DNA of 64,000 nucleotides from Larus michahellis (Eukaryota; Chordata; Aves; Charadriiformes; Laridae): NCBI RefSeq assembly GCF_964199755.1, contig NC_133897.1, positions 59,654,442 to 59,718,441 on the forward strand, read 5' to 3'. Position numbers and translations under genes: made by a program. The notes below the pieces were generated by a model that was given only the letters and a program-made list of their open reading frames with translations, had not been told where the DNA came from and made no database searches. The first letter of the stretch is position 1; each line of letters opens with the position of its first letter. Of the stretch, positions 1 to 12,912 are shown piece by piece.

Positions 1-3000
1 GCTTTTGAAATCAGCCTTAGATTAAGTATGTGGTACAGGGCACAGCCAGCCTCTGTTTGTACACTGGGTTGGAAACATGTAATTTTTCTGTGAAGGAGAT
101 TCTTGCATATGTATTATTTCCTGATCAGACCTGAGAACATCGATAGAGTCAAACATCTTCACTAATGACAGAATTATTTTAGACTTCATCTATTAAAGTG
201 CAATAAAAGTATATTCTGAACATGGAAAAACTCCCTTTTGTTTTATTTCTCAAGATCTGAAGTTATCCAAATTTGTGGACGCTTTCACAGGATCAGCAAA
301 AGGCACTTACACAGGATCAGCCTGGTGTACAAGCTGCTTTTCTGTCAAATTGTATCTCTGTTGTTAAGACAAGAGCTCCGAGTGTTTTCAGAAATGTGAG
401 AAATGTCAGGCAAATGGGGCAACTGGAGTACCAGCAACTCTGCGTTTCATAGCGTTTTTTAGCATGACTTGATTGGGTGAACCTTCCTAGGTCTATATTG
501 AGGGTAGATCCAAATACAAAGATTATAACTCAGCAAGTTTTGCAAGATGTTTTATGATCCAGTACTAGGCTCACTGATTGCACCTTCATGGAGGTAGTAC
601 GAGTGCAGGCCAGGTCACTTCAATTACCTCTCACGGTGTTCTGCCTTAGAACCTCTCTCTTCCCCATTTGCAATCTCAGCCCTGCTTCTTTTGTGATTTT
701 TAAGATTTTTCACTCAGGTGTTGGGTTTTTTTGCTATTTCATATTGCAAAAGGCCCAGATAACTTTGCCTTTAGTAAAACTTGTGTAACATTTGCTATTT
801 TAAAATACTGTTTCTTGTTCATTCTAGATCTACTGCATTTAAACTGTTCAAACTGAGAATGCCCATGTGCCAAGAATTGTTCTAGGTATTTTTAGCCAAA
901 CTGGTTTCACTGTTTATGAGACTGGGGAAAGGAAGAAGGGCTATCATACTATGTTAAACACATGTATTGCTCTTGTTTGTTGGAGAGCTGGAACACACTT
1001 TGCTTTGGAGGGATTGGTTTGGTGCAGGGAATGGGGAAGAATGGCCCTTGTGTCAGGGATGTGGGTGTGCCATTTCAATGAAAATTCACCTAGAAGTAGT
1101 TACGTGCTCAATAAAGAAAGTAGCAGCTCAGTTCATCAGACCCCACCTGGTCCAATCCATCCCAGCTTTTGCTTGGAAAACAGACTGTCCGTATCCCCCA
1201 CTACCCCTAGAGTGACCATCTTCAGTCCAAGACTGCAAGGGCTGAGCAGGACTTTGCCCGTCGTTGAGTTTGCTTGTCAGGAATTGCTTCAGCACTTGCC
1301 ATTAAAAATTTATCCACAGTTTTGTAGTACAGGTATGGCAATACCGTTTTAACACATTCCAGCCCCTTCATCAGCCGTGGCTCTTCTTTACCACTCCTCT
1401 GCTGCTGCCTCTTTAGTGAGCTGATGAGGATCTAAAATGTCGCCCCATCTTTCGTTTTTGAACACAGATGATTTCAGTTATGCCATTCACAGTGTGATGC
1501 CACAACTGCCATGATATTTGTTAGCAAAAGTGAGGAGGCACTATGCTCCCTCCAGCCAGGGTGTAGGGAAATTCTTTTAACGAGTTCTGCCACAGCCGCT
1601 CCTATATCATAAAAATTACGCACTCAGATTAGGGAGTCTGTGGCCTGGACTGTCAGTGCTTTTCCAGCAGGTACCCAGGCAGCAAGGAGGAAATTGCTTG
1701 TGTCAAAGTTAGACAGGTGAAGAATGAGCTACTTAAAAAGGTACAGGTTCTGTGGAAAAATTAGCTGAGGAAAAAATATTTCCCCTGGACTTCTTAGAAT
1801 GATTCAGGAAGAACAGAATGTCATCCAGTGAGATATCACCATCAGCACAGGGACCTCAGGCTGAAGCCATAATTTTTGTTTTTCTACTTTTGAGCGCTTG
1901 AGTTTGGAGTCTTTTTGTGGTCTTTTTTATGTAATACATACTTTTGGTTCAATTCTTTCTATAGGTATTTTGAGCTATTCATATATTGTGAGAAACACGT
2001 AAGAAAAATTCAGCAAAAATGAAACCAGATTCACACTAGAGGACCACCTCAGTGGTGTTGTAGGAATCACTAGAAATACAGTAGACTAAAAATTTTCTTC
2101 ATGAAAATTGTAGTCAAGTATCATGTATCAAAATAGGTAACTGCAGGTGGATGTCTGAGCAGATACTTTTAAAGTGAGAGATGCATTTACTGTAGTGAAA
2201 ACGTAAGCAGCGTGTTTTTCTGACTTGCTGTTCTCTTTCAGATTCTCATGTCTTCCTGACTCATCTTCTATGTCTATTCCTACCATTGTTTTTTAATCCA
2301 TCACAAAAAATACGCTTTTTGCAGCTACATTATGTAATAAGAATGCTACCCCAAATATTGTCACTTAGCTGTAGGGCACCTCCTCTCTGAAAGAGACTCT
2401 AAAATCCCATATTAGAACTTAAATCCTCCAAGAATATCATCATTTTTGTTCGGGGGTCCTTTTTATGGTGCATCCTCTTTTTTTATGTGGCTCATTATAC
2501 ATAATTTGAACATCGCTTTTAAGAACTGCCATATGGTGTCAATAAATAAGCCTTTAGAGTCTTTCACTTATCTTCTAAATATGGTTCAATAGTGTCTAAT
2601 TAAATCAATATATTAAAAAACCCCACAATCTATACAAATCAAGAATCTCGAACTGCTTTTTTAGTGTTTATGTCCTGCCTAATTAAGGACTCCTTGAAGA
2701 TACATCCTTCAAGAGAGAAACTCAGGTATTTTCCCACCCCTTATCTTTTTATTTTATATTGCACTACAGTTTTTATTGCATGAAAAACTGTATAGCATAT
2801 TGGTAGTTTTATTTTTTGTGTTGCTCTATGTTTTCAGTCTCAGCTGGGGTCCCAGCAAAAGCTTCAAATTGCTTGCCCCCGCAGCAAAAGCTGAATTGGA
2901 GATTGTAAAAGGGCTGTTCTCTTCATTCCCTCCCCTCTCCTGCTTCATTGTGTGGAAACTTATGTAAGGGAATGATGGCAATGGCTGATTCAGCTCTGTG

Positions 3001-4439
3001 CTCATCTCAGACATAATTTGTGTCCTGGTGTCTGGCACAGAAAGTATTCAGTGTAGCTCAGAACTTGGCTTTGACTCGCTCTCTATATGTTCAAAAAGCA
3101 CTTTGATCTCTTGTAGTAGAGGTTAAGCAAATGTCACCTATGTCTGTCTTAACAAGGAATTAAATTTTAAATGTCTAATCAGCAGGAAATGAATTCCGTA
3201 GGTCCTGGAGGCCTGCCTGGCATGCTTTACATCTGGTAGAGTATCCATCCCATCCCCTCCTCAGTTCCCAGGAATAAAACTTGCTCCTTTGACTGCATGG
3301 AGAATACAAGCTCCCCAGCCCTTTTACCTCCCAAAACATCTTGGTCTCACTCCTCTGTATTCTTGCCTTGAACATCTGTTTGACACTGTTGCCTGTCTAG
3401 ATAAAAAAAAAAAAAAATCCCATAAGCATTAAATTAAAAGCTTCTGTTTCTTTCTTTTGGACATAACTGCTCTTTCCCCAATTTGTTCTAATGTGTCTGA
3501 GCTTTTTTTTTCCCTCTCTGATGCCTCTCAAAGGACTGACTTACAAGGTTGTGTATCAGTAGGATGCTAAAACCAAACCATCCTTCACCTTCCTGACAAG
3601 ACAGGCTTGATCATACCAGAACTGATTCTCTCTGCACACTGTGATATCCAATCTATAAACTGCGATTGCGTATACAGAAGCTTGCTTGCTCCACACATAC
3701 TGTCTTTTTTTTCCCATAGGCAGCCATTAGCCTTCTAGTGAGCCCTTTTGGAAATTGAGTGCAAAGGTAGGAAAAGAAAACCTAAATAACAAGCAGAATT
3801 GGCAACTTCCGTAGCCCTGCATAAATCTGCTTCAGTGCTGATATTCAAGCACAGACTGAAATGGTTACTTAGATTAATGATCTCTGAAGTGGGGTGCGTG
3901 CATGTTGGGGGCTGTGCAAGACAATACATTGGGATGTGGGAAGAAAATATTTTTTAAACATTTAGAAACATTTTATTATATTTTAAAAAACCCCCTATGT
4001 AGTGTTATTTCATCTTTGTCTCGTACTTTTTGATTTCTATTTTTGTTTACATTTTGTAACACATAAAATATTAGTGCAGTAGCACCTGTATATGGTTTAT
4101 AAATTTTTTTACCGATAGGATTGCATGATCAAAAAAGTTTGGAGGAGCTGCCTTTTCAAAAACAAAGTATCAGTAAACAGTTAAATAACTATGGAAGTTA
4201 TATTAAAAAATGGAGTTGTTTTAGCATTTATTTTCTATAACAAAAGGAAATATTGCCATAATACTTTTTCCAAACTCATAGTATTTATTAGAACATTTAA
4301 AAATTTGTGCTACTGAAATGGTGAGTTGAACAGAGGAATGAGAAGTAAAGCAATTGTAATACAAGACTTTAAAGATCTTTGTACCTTACACTATTGCGTA
4401 CATTATCCTAAGGAAGCTCAATTCATCTGCTTGTCGTTG
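1..4439. other. Intergenic AT-rich sequence upstream of CNTNAP2, no gene recognised
   Basis: No host coding exon, RNA gene or clear mobile element was recognised. Open frames reach at most about 160 codons (867-1352 plus) and have no recognisable domain, composition bias or splice context, so they are best read as chance. An A-run of about 14 lies near 3403-3417. The stretch is far 5' of CNTNAP2, so enhancers are possible, but nothing in the sequence alone demonstrates one. Confidence 0.6.
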
Positions 4440-4600
4440 ACTTTAATTTTTTCACCGGGCAAGTCACCTACTTTTCTAGGCCTGTGTTTTTCAGTTAGAA
4501 TAGTAGGAATGCTAGTGTTTCACATGAGTGTTGTGAGGAATACACTGTGTTCAGTCATCAACGCACTGAATAAGGTCTGTGAAAAAACAACAGGAGATGA
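4440..4600 (+). repeat. MIR-like ancient SINE relic
   Basis: The stretch contains GGGCAAGTCACCTA followed by a TCTAGGCCTGTGTTTTTCAG-like segment, a short AT-rich spacer with TAGTAGGAATG, and GTGTTGTGAGGAATACA. This order matches the core of the MIR SINE as I remember it (GGGCAAGTCACTTAAC, then TCTGGGCCTCAGTTTCC, then GTTGTGAGGATTAAA). MIRs are old amniote elements, rare but present in birds. No target duplication or tRNA-derived head is visible, as expected for such an age. A 100-codon plus frame (4326-4628) runs through it and is probably accidental. Confidence 0.55.
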
Positions 4601-7600
4601 CGTAATTAAAGTTTGTCAGAAAGTATAAGTACAGGCAAGAAATACTGTGGACAGACAGGTGTTTTGGCATCTTCTCCCTTCTGCATTCTTAGCATTGCAG
4701 CTGGGCTTTTCAATGTGCACATCCAGCCTAACCAAAATCAATATGTTCCTTTCTCGATGTCCTCTCACTAATTATTTTCCTTGTATTAATTCAAGTATCA
4801 AAGAGTTGTTTATAGCTTTTCACTAAAATGTATGGATGTTAAACCCCTTTATATTGTTCTGTCATTCCCGGGGAAAAAAGCCAGGATCATCTAGTGTCTA
4901 TTAGGAGATAGGGCATCTGCCTTGTCATTGTTTCAAAGGAAAAAATAGTGTCACCCAAGGTAGCTTAAAAGTTCAGAACAAGTTTAAATGATCTCTTGTG
5001 TGAGTACGCAGGTAGCAGCAAGTAGAAGTTACCATTCAGCTTACTGGCTCATAGCAAATTAAATTAATCCTTACATTTCTGTCTGTAAAGTCTGGGTAAA
5101 ATAGATGAGGTATGGGAAGAGCTGGAGCAACCTGGAGGAGGAAACTGTATTACCAATTAATAAACAGAACAGTGAAAGAGTTCTCATGTTTTTATCGTTC
5201 AACGTGTAAGAAATAATTATGATAAGCTCTCTGTTAAATCTTTAAAGAAACCTTCCTTTGGTAAGGAAGCAGAATCTATTGCATTGTCTAGGAGAGTTTA
5301 GAATCAGTATTTTGTTCATTGTTATATTGACTGTTGTGCAGAGTTAGTTTCCAAAAGTGCTGTTTGATTTTTGTGGAACCCTTTGCGTTGCTTGCATTTA
5401 CGGTCAAAGGTTTCACCTGGAAGGGGTGGCCACAATTCTAACCCACATATTCCCACATTATCTGAGTGCAAAATGGATCTAGATAGTTTCTGCCATCCCA
5501 GTGCATGGAATACTTGCCTTTGGAAAACACAGGTGGAAAAGATTAAACTTCCTCTAATCTCTGCATCCTTATGCCCTGTGTTCCCTTGCATTGTCCTAAA
5601 ACCTGACTATGAAGATTTCACGAACTTAAGTTCTTCAGTGATTCTTTGTTTATTATATCCTTGCTAACCTGATGTTTTAAAATTGCATTTCTAAAGCAAT
5701 TTTTAACGCCTGATTGAAAAGCTGGAACTCTGTTTTTCTTTTCTATTCTTAAAAGAAGAAATGAGGGAAAATGTGCCACAAGTAAATGTATTTGGAGTAA
5801 AAAGGGACTAAAGAAAGAGAGAAATTTTTATTTAAGAACATTTTCTTCAATTAAGAAGAGTAGAAGAATACTCAGTTTCAGCCATTCCTAGGAAAGAGAG
5901 ATGCAAGAGACAATCTGACAAAACAAAAGTGACATCAGGCAGCGGCAGTTCCCCAAGAGAATGATTGGAATAGAAGGGGAATTCCAAGACAAGTGAATTT
6001 GCAGATGAATTCTGTAAATTCTTTGTAAAATTGAAAATATTCCTGGGGGGCAATACGGTGTCTGGTTCTGAAAAAGGGGGAACAAACTGGCATCTAGGAG
6101 CTCCCTTATCTCCCTCTTCATTATAGTATTCATGTAGGCTCCAAAAATATCAACCCACTCTGAATAAAATGTTTTTAGTTTGTTAGCCTAGAAGAAGATA
6201 AAGACATGATCTGAAAATGCATATTGTTTGTATAGGTTTCAAGGAGACTTACAACAGCCTCTGGGCAGCAATACAATAATCTGAAATTCCCGGTAACAGT
6301 TTTAAATAGGAAATGGCATGTTTGTGGTTCCAAAGTGGGTGCTTGAACAGGGAGCGAAATCTCTACTTTATATAACCAGTAAAGCTAAAACCAAATACAT
6401 GATTCAAATACACAATACACACTATTTATGTTAGTTATGAGGCAAGTGAGAGAGAATAGTATGCAGAATTGATCTAATAATGCATGCTGTGAAATCTGCA
6501 AAAGACCAAGCAGAGTAAATGAAGTTAAAGTTCATCATTACAGGGTAGGGCAGGTGAGTAGACCGATGAAAAACAAACCAATTACAGACATAGCCTTATG
6601 TGTTCTTGCAGATTGAGTTCAAGGAGTTAAAAAGCTGTTACCCTCTTCAGTGGACTGTATCACTCCCTCTGTAATGATTTAAGCTGATCTGCAATTTGTT
6701 GCTTCAAAGCAGAGGTGGATTACTCTTATTTCAGCAGTCGCTCACTACCAAGGGCAGGCTGGGCTGTGGTAACACAAGGCTGGAGCATGGTAAATGAAAT
6801 TGTTCAAGTTGTCCGCAGCAATATGCCTCATACGCTCTAGGTATCATCTGATATTGGACCTTGCAGTTGACCAAGTTGAACATAAAGCAAGACTTAAGAG
6901 CCCTTAGGTTAAACCCTGAGTGGGGAAAACAGAGATAATGGAAAAATATGAGAACAGCAAGGACCTCCAAAATGAAAGGAACCAGGTAATACATGTACAG
7001 TTTTCAGGTAGTACCTATTTTGTGTTATGAGACTATATTAATTGCACCTGAAGAAACTCTAGTGTGGATGCAGGCAAACTAGTTTAAAGGTGCCTTATTC
7101 TGATGTGGCTTATTTTACATCTTTTATCTGAGTTACTTGCTTACAGATGCTTATAGCAGTATGTAGTGGCATCCACACTTGAAAAGTTGCACTGCTTTAT
7201 GTAGACTGGTAGAGTAAGGCAGAGGAACTTTTGAATGTGGATATACCCCCAAGGGAGTTTAAAATGTTCAAGAATGAGACAGCAAGCCCCATCTAGTTTA
7301 ACAAGGAAGAGTTTGGTACATTAGCAAAAGGTTATTGGAGAAAATTTGCTGCTTAGAGAGTACAAAAGGTGTTTAAATGTAATACAGCTGATGAAGGCAT
7401 AGCTTGGTGTGCTTCAACAAGGAGGAACCACTTTTAGGGAAGGCTTGAAATCAATATTCACAAAACGATGTGTGAGTTACAGAGGTAACATAGTCAGTTG
7501 CCTTCCGGAGAGGTGGAAGTAAGGAAGGAAAGGCACAATCCAGTCTTCAAATGTGAAATCATTTCCTGCTTTCTCAACAAAGGAAAAATGAGCTGACCTG

Positions 7601-8100
7601 TTACCTTTTCAACTATGAAAAAGGTAGCAATTAAAAATTAAATGAGGCATAAGTGGCAAAGTGAGTTCAGAGGATATACAAAATAACAAGCATAAAACCC
7701 ACCAACAATAACTTCAATTAATATAATTTAAAATAATTCTAAAGACCAAAACACCTTGTGTAGTTTACAGAGCTTTTTTTCTTGTCGTTATTTAATGGTT
7801 TTAAAATGATGCCTAGAAATGTCAAAGACACTAGTTGTCTTAGAATCATTGTTGCTGCAAAAAAAATGGGTGATTCCTTTCTAAAAGAACATACAATATA
7901 GATAGGTACAACAAAGTTTGGAAAAGAAGTACTGTTCAGAAAGGGGGTCTGTACAGGAATCTTTAAATACCTTGGCCAGGGTCACAGAATGACTGTGTCA
8001 ATACTGGATAGCTTTTGTATTAGGGGACACTTTTATGATAAAGTCATCCTAATATATAAAAGCGTGTGATAGAAATAAGATTAATTTATAAAAGCTAGAA
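4601..8100. other. Intergenic sequence, no gene recognised
   Basis: AT-rich, unique-looking sequence. The longest frames (about 98 codons at 5371-5667 plus, 89 at 5322-5591 minus, 87 at 6731-6994 minus) overlap one another on opposite strands and show no family resemblance. No RNA gene or repeat family was recognised. Confidence 0.6.
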
Positions 8101-8104
8101 AAAA

Positions 8105-9400
8105 AATTAGATTGTATCATAGTAGGAGTGGGGTCTTGCCAGTGGTTACACTTGTAAAGTCTGTCCTTAGCCCTCCCAGTTCCCCAGACCCTCTTGCAGA
8201 GTCTGTGGTAGTACATCTCAGACTTTTTCATGTCACTTGCCCCATTGAGCAGCAAGCCCACACTCTGCTCAGCCTTTCTTCTGATGCCTTTCATATCCTT
8301 TGCTAGTTTGAGCACCATCTGAGCTTGGGGCATTTCCACCACAAACCCTGCAAGCACTCTTATGTTCCTTCTGGGTAATTTGTCCCAATTTCTTACTCTG
8401 CATACTTCTTTTTTATATTTGAGCTCACTCAGTGTTCCCTGTTGATTCATGCTGGCTTTCTGCTGACACTTGCTTTGCTTAGAGCAATTTGAGTTGGGCC
8501 ATTCTTGTGCTCTGAGAAGGTTTCCTTGAAGATCATCTGCTTCCTCTGGTCCCCTTTGTATTCCAGGGCAACGTCCCATGGGATCCTTCCGACAAAGTAT
8601 TTCACTGAGTAGCTGATCAATCAATCACCTGCATCAACAAATTGTCTTCAACACACAGTTAGAAATCTCCTGGGTTGCTTGTGCCCAGCTCTATTGCCTT
8701 TCCAGCAGACATTCAGATGAAGATCCCCATGAGACCCACTCTTCTAGCTGTCTATAGGCTTTATTTTCTACTTAATCTTGTCTTCTGCTGTGCCATCCAT
8801 GATGGTCTGTTCTCTAACCTCATGCGTAAGTTCTCAGCTGGCTTGTCACCACTTCCTCTGTGGTGATAGCTCTGTGCAATCCAGCCATTCCTTGTCATAT
8901 AGCAAAACCCTTAGTCATCACCTTCCCTGCCTGTCTTTCCTGAAAAAACATGCATCCACCCATTGGAGTGCTCCAGTGGGGTGTACCACACCACATGTTT
9001 GTAAACTCAATGAGGTCATAGCTCTGCAGCTCCTATGTGTTTCCCAGGCTGTGGGCATTTGCATCCCCCATGGTCTTGCTTTCTCAAGAGAAGCATGAGA
9101 ATCCCCTTGTCCTGTGGTGCCCTAATGCTTCTTTACTCCCTTATACCTTGCCTTCTCTTTGGATTATGCAACACCTCCCCAATATACCTAACTTACAGTT
9201 CTCTTCACCAGGTTAGCAAGCCAGTTTGCAAAAACACTCTTGCCCCATTTTGTCAAAGTACTCATTCCTCAAAGAGGGTTCCAAGATCACAGGGGCCAAA
9301 GCCCTGCCTGTGCACCTACCTACCCAGCCAGATCTCAGTCCAATGGATGTGTCCACTCCTACCTGAGCTTTTCCTTTCACTGCAAAGATTGGCGTAAAGA
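8105..9400 (-). mobile_element. Degenerate CR1 LINE spanning the end of ORF1 into ORF2
   Basis: Read on the minus strand, sequence around 9,320-9,180 resembles the end of CR1 ORF1 (GWVGRCTGRALAPVILEP in one frame, then a KMGQECFCK-like segment). Near 8,650 there is LCVEDNLLMQVID, matching the CR1 endonuclease motif CVDDNFLxQVxx. From about 8,600 to 8,270 it resembles the linker between endonuclease and reverse transcriptase: GRIPWDVALEYKG in one frame, LLRAQEW, LSELKYKKEVCR and QMVLKLAKDMKGI in another. A 191-codon minus frame (8049-8624) covers part of the linker, but it switches frame relative to the family and is not a functional protein. Part of the endonuclease after LMQVID appears deleted. 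Neither the CR1 3' end nor a 5' end is visible. Edges are approximate; family assignment is from memory of bird CR1 ORFs. Confidence 0.75.
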
Positions 9401-12111
9401 TATTTGTTTGAGGCTGCTATTTTTAAGCTAGAATATATGTATTAAAAGGCTGAAGAGTCAAAGTTTTTCAAGCACCGTTATCAGTTGGGGACACAACAAC
9501 ATCAGTCTACTACTCAAGCCTTTTCTGTATAAATGAACACAAGAAAATACTATTCTGAAGGGTACCTAGATGCAGTAATAACGTATCAAGGTGCTTCATA
9601 CTTTTGTAATAATGGAAAGTGGAATTTGTGATACTTCTGCATGAATTATTTTTAATTTTTCTGTATTAAGTCAGATACTTCGTTTTTCTTCTGGAGTTCC
9701 TCTTTGTCATACCCAGTAGATGATGATTTATTTAAAACCACAAACCCTCATTCACTTTTTAATTAAAAAATGTTAAGTTCATTTCTTCTCAGTAAAACAA
9801 ATATTTGTTATTACTAATACATTTTAAAGGCAAGCATAGCACTTCATAGTGTTTATAGGAATAGTGTATGTACTGCACTGCTTCATCATGAATTAATGTC
9901 AATCATTCCACCCTTGCACTAGAACTTCTCTGAAAGCAAATACATTTCCCAGTAACAAGAGAGAAATTGAATTCTTCTCTAAGAGAATTCAGGGACGCAC
10001 GGCCATTGAACCATCAGATTCACACATTAAAATAACGCAGTGCCTTTTCTTGTGTTGCATCTGATCTCAGTCACTCCTGAAATACCAGAATATTTAAAAA
10101 TCTAGCCAAAAATGCAATTAAAATGGACAATCGCACTCAGCGCGACAGTAACTGCCTTAAGTCAAGGCAATTTTGTCTTATTTCTGCCACTTTTTTGGTT
10201 GTCTCTGCATCTTTTTAACATGTGTGACTGCTTCGTTCTCACCACTATGTGGTATTCAATAAGGAAAGTACCCCTTTAAAATGAAGAATAGGGTCTGGCT
10301 TGTTTCAGTTCATATATTACTATTTAATAATATGGTCTGATGGATAATATAACTGTGTATTTGTTTGGTTTTCAATCAGCAGAGAGGACTAAAACATGAT
10401 GTTTCCCATATTTGTACAGCCTGGTGATGATTGTATCTATGTTATTAGATCAAGATGTTTTCTTTTTTTGGCTTCATTTTAGAAAGGCTGAATGTAAATA
10501 TTATGAATATCCTCAGTATAATTTATACTCCTTTTGGCATTTGAAATGGGCAAGTTAATTTAGAAGCAACTTTCCACAATCATTCATGTGAAACCTGGAA
10601 GAGCTGAAGTCTGAAAGTCCGCTTAACTTTTTTTTTTTTTAGTGTAGTTGTGGTTGTGGGAGCTGTGTCTGACTTTTCTTCAGGATGTAAATTAGCGTGG
10701 TGAACTACCACAGTGAAAGCAGTTGATTTAAAAGTTTTGTCTTACAACTGTAATCATAAATTCATTGTCAGTGGTAAATCTGAGAATAAAACCTGTGCCT
10801 GGATAGGTCTTGAACTTCCAAAAGTGCTCTGTGTGGATCATCATCATCAGATTTTACAGTTCAGGTGCCAAAAGTATCAAGTGATTGTGGGACATAAAAA
10901 GCAATTCCTTGCTTAAGAATAGGCTATAAAGTCATTAAAACATCCCTATAGTAAGGGCCTCTCAAGCTATTAGAAGTTTTCAGCCTTAACCTTCTGGATT
11001 TTAGAATATGCTTAAAAAAATTTATTTGTATAATTTCTGAGGAAGGCATCTTGAGGTCTTCTGAGTCCAGAGATTTTGTCTACAGCTAGATGCATCTCCA
11101 TGTAAGATGATTCTGCCATGGCTTTGTCTGTTGCCTGGATTGGAGTGAGCAGAGCCTGCAGAAAGTGATCTGAAGTAAGCAAGAAATACTCGTTCCCTCT
11201 AAAACTTCCAAATACATGCCTGGGGTAAGGAGAAGATAAGTTGCTGTGGGAAGTGAAATAATTTATTCCGAAAATGCTGAAATAACATTAAGTACTATAA
11301 AATTGTTCTAATTTTTCGAAGTGGATGATCTTCAGGAGAAAACTGACATACAAAGGAAGAGGAACGCTTTTGAGAAGTAATATAGTCCACCTAAAAACTT
11401 GTGTGATCTTTTGTTAAAATGCTTATATTAAACCACTGCAGGAGTGAGACCATTTACAACCAAAGTTTCTTTTTCTTTATTTTTTCTCAAATTAAAAAAA
11501 AAAAGAGCAAATACCATTACTCAAGGCAGTATTGACGGGTCTGGAGACACTGTTTATTCATGCGCATGTTGACATAATTTTTCCTGGTCTTTGACAGTAC
11601 TGTTTGCTTTTGTATTAACTCCTCGAATGTCACTTCCAAGGGTACTCTGATTTTTAAATGAGCGACGTCTCAGATTTGTAAGCTCCTTAATATGCACTCA
11701 CATTTTTTAAGCTAAATACTAAATAGGCTGTTCAGTCATAGAGGGGTTTTTTCTTTTTTCCTTAAAAATAACATCGTTTGTGACAAGAGAATCAGAGAAA
11801 AGAGAGGATCAATATACCTGGTAAGGAAATTAAAGAAAATCATACCTTGTCTCAGCTGATAGATTTGTGTCAAAATTCAAGGAAAATTTTTAAGCTCAGA
11901 AGAAATAAATTTTTCTTCTTCATAGATTTTTCCCTCTAGTGTCTACATCTTTTCCCTCATTTTCATTGCAGTCCTTCCTCAACCAGCTATGCGGTTTATT
12001 CAGCATCTGAGGAAGCAAGAGCAACAAGAAACAAAAACCACACTAGAATCAATTTATGTTTCTCTTTCTCATGCTAATGATCTAGAGGGTAAACTCCACT
12101 GCTTGAGGTTA
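9401..12111. other. Intergenic sequence, no gene recognised
   Basis: AT-rich sequence without a recognisable exon, RNA gene or mobile element. An inverted repeat, TGAATTCT and AGAATTCA separated by 8 bases, lies near 9968-9991. T11 and A11 runs lie near 10,628 and 11,494. The only frame over 60 codons (10,713-10,916 plus) has no family resemblance. Confidence 0.6.
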
Positions 12112-12116
12112 CTGAT
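12112..12116. repeat. Left target-site duplication of the solo LTR
   Basis: The pentamer CTGAT immediately precedes the TG terminus of the LTR and is repeated exactly at 12,608-12,612. A 5-bp duplication is the size typical of ERVL-type and some other LTR elements. Confidence 0.8.
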
Positions 12117-12607
12117 TGTTGTGGTTTAACCCCAGCCAGCAGCTAGGACCACACAGCTGCTGATAGAGTTCTTCCCCTTCCTCCCAGAAGGGCAGGGAGA
12201 AGAGGGAGAAAAGGAGGGTAAAGGGAAAGAAAAAATTCATGGGTTGAGGTAAATACAGTTTAATAGAACAACAACAGAAAAGGAAAATAACAATAAAGAT
12301 AATAATGAGACAAGTCACTCTCACCATCCGATGAATTCGTACCTTCCCAAGCAGTGATCACAGATTCCACCCCCACTCCCAGCCAACACCCATTTATATA
12401 CTGAGCATGACATCTATGGTACAGAATATTCCATTGGCCATTCCCTTGTTCTGTCTGTGCTCCTTCTCAGCTTCTATGGGAAGCTGATAGGAGGCCTTTT
12501 AAAGTATAAACAGCTTAGCGACAACTAAAACAATATGCATTATTGACATTCCTTTCACAGCAATCACTAGAAAGAAAATTAACTCTTTCCCGGCTGAAAC
12601 CAGGACA
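12117..12607 (-). mobile_element. Solo LTR of an avian ERVL-like endogenous retrovirus
   Basis: A 491-base unit begins TGTTGTGGTTTAACCCCAGC and ends GGCTGAAACCAGGACA, so it has the TG...CA ends of an LTR, and it is flanked by CTGAT on both sides. Orientation is minus. On that strand a TATATAAATG promoter box lies at about 12,391-12,402 and an ATTAAA polyadenylation signal at 12,259-12,264, giving an expected U3-R-U5 order. The ends, the TATA neighbourhood (GCTCAGTATATAAA) and the segment ATTAAACTGTATTTACCTCA match, from memory, an ERVL-type LTR family common in neoavian birds. No gag, pol or env remnant or second LTR is adjacent, so it is a solo LTR left by recombination between the two LTRs. 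It is diverged from the family as I recall it, hence not recent. Exact family naming needs a repeat library. Confidence 0.88.
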
Positions 12608-12612
12608 CTGAT
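12608..12612. repeat. Right target-site duplication of the solo LTR
   Basis: CTGAT, an exact copy of 12,112-12,116, directly follows the CA terminus of the LTR. Confidence 0.8.
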
Positions 12613-12784
12613 CCAAAATCTGTTCATGTGACCTTTATAGACGTCATCACTATCCTATTGATCAGGATCGGATACATTTTATTTCTCTCTAATATGAAGG
12701 CAAATATCAACTTCTGGGAGAAAAAAGCATACATCTTCAGTGAATGGTTGGCTATGAGTTTTGTAAATTAGCTTTATTGTATGT

Positions 12785-12912
12785 ATCTCCACTGGACAAA
12801 GGCTTGAGCAACCTACTCTGACTTTGAGGTTAGCTGCGCTCTGAGCAGTGTTTGAAGGGCCCAGGACCCCAGATGCTCCCTTTCCACCTAAATTATTCTA
12901 TGACTTTATATA
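12785..12912 (+). mobile_element. 5'-truncated CR1 LINE, 3' end only
   Basis: The segment reads GGCTTGAGCAACCTACTCTG, then ACTTTGAGGTTAGCTGCGCT, then CCCTTTCCACCTAAATTATT and CTATGACTTTAT. This is the characteristic CR1 3' end, in which a rule such as CCCTTCCAACCTAAATTATTCTATGATTCTAT precedes short ATTCTRTG octamers. Only about 130 bases survive, and the terminal octamers are worn down to ATTCTATG plus ACTTTATA. It lies about 175 bases right of the solo LTR and is an independent insertion. A TA/TG-rich patch follows. Confidence 0.82.

Noticed and set aside
8049..8624. 191-codon minus-strand frame as a novel protein
   Set aside because: Parts match the CR1 linker between endonuclease and reverse transcriptase in shifting frames, so it is a decayed LINE with a fortuitous open stretch.
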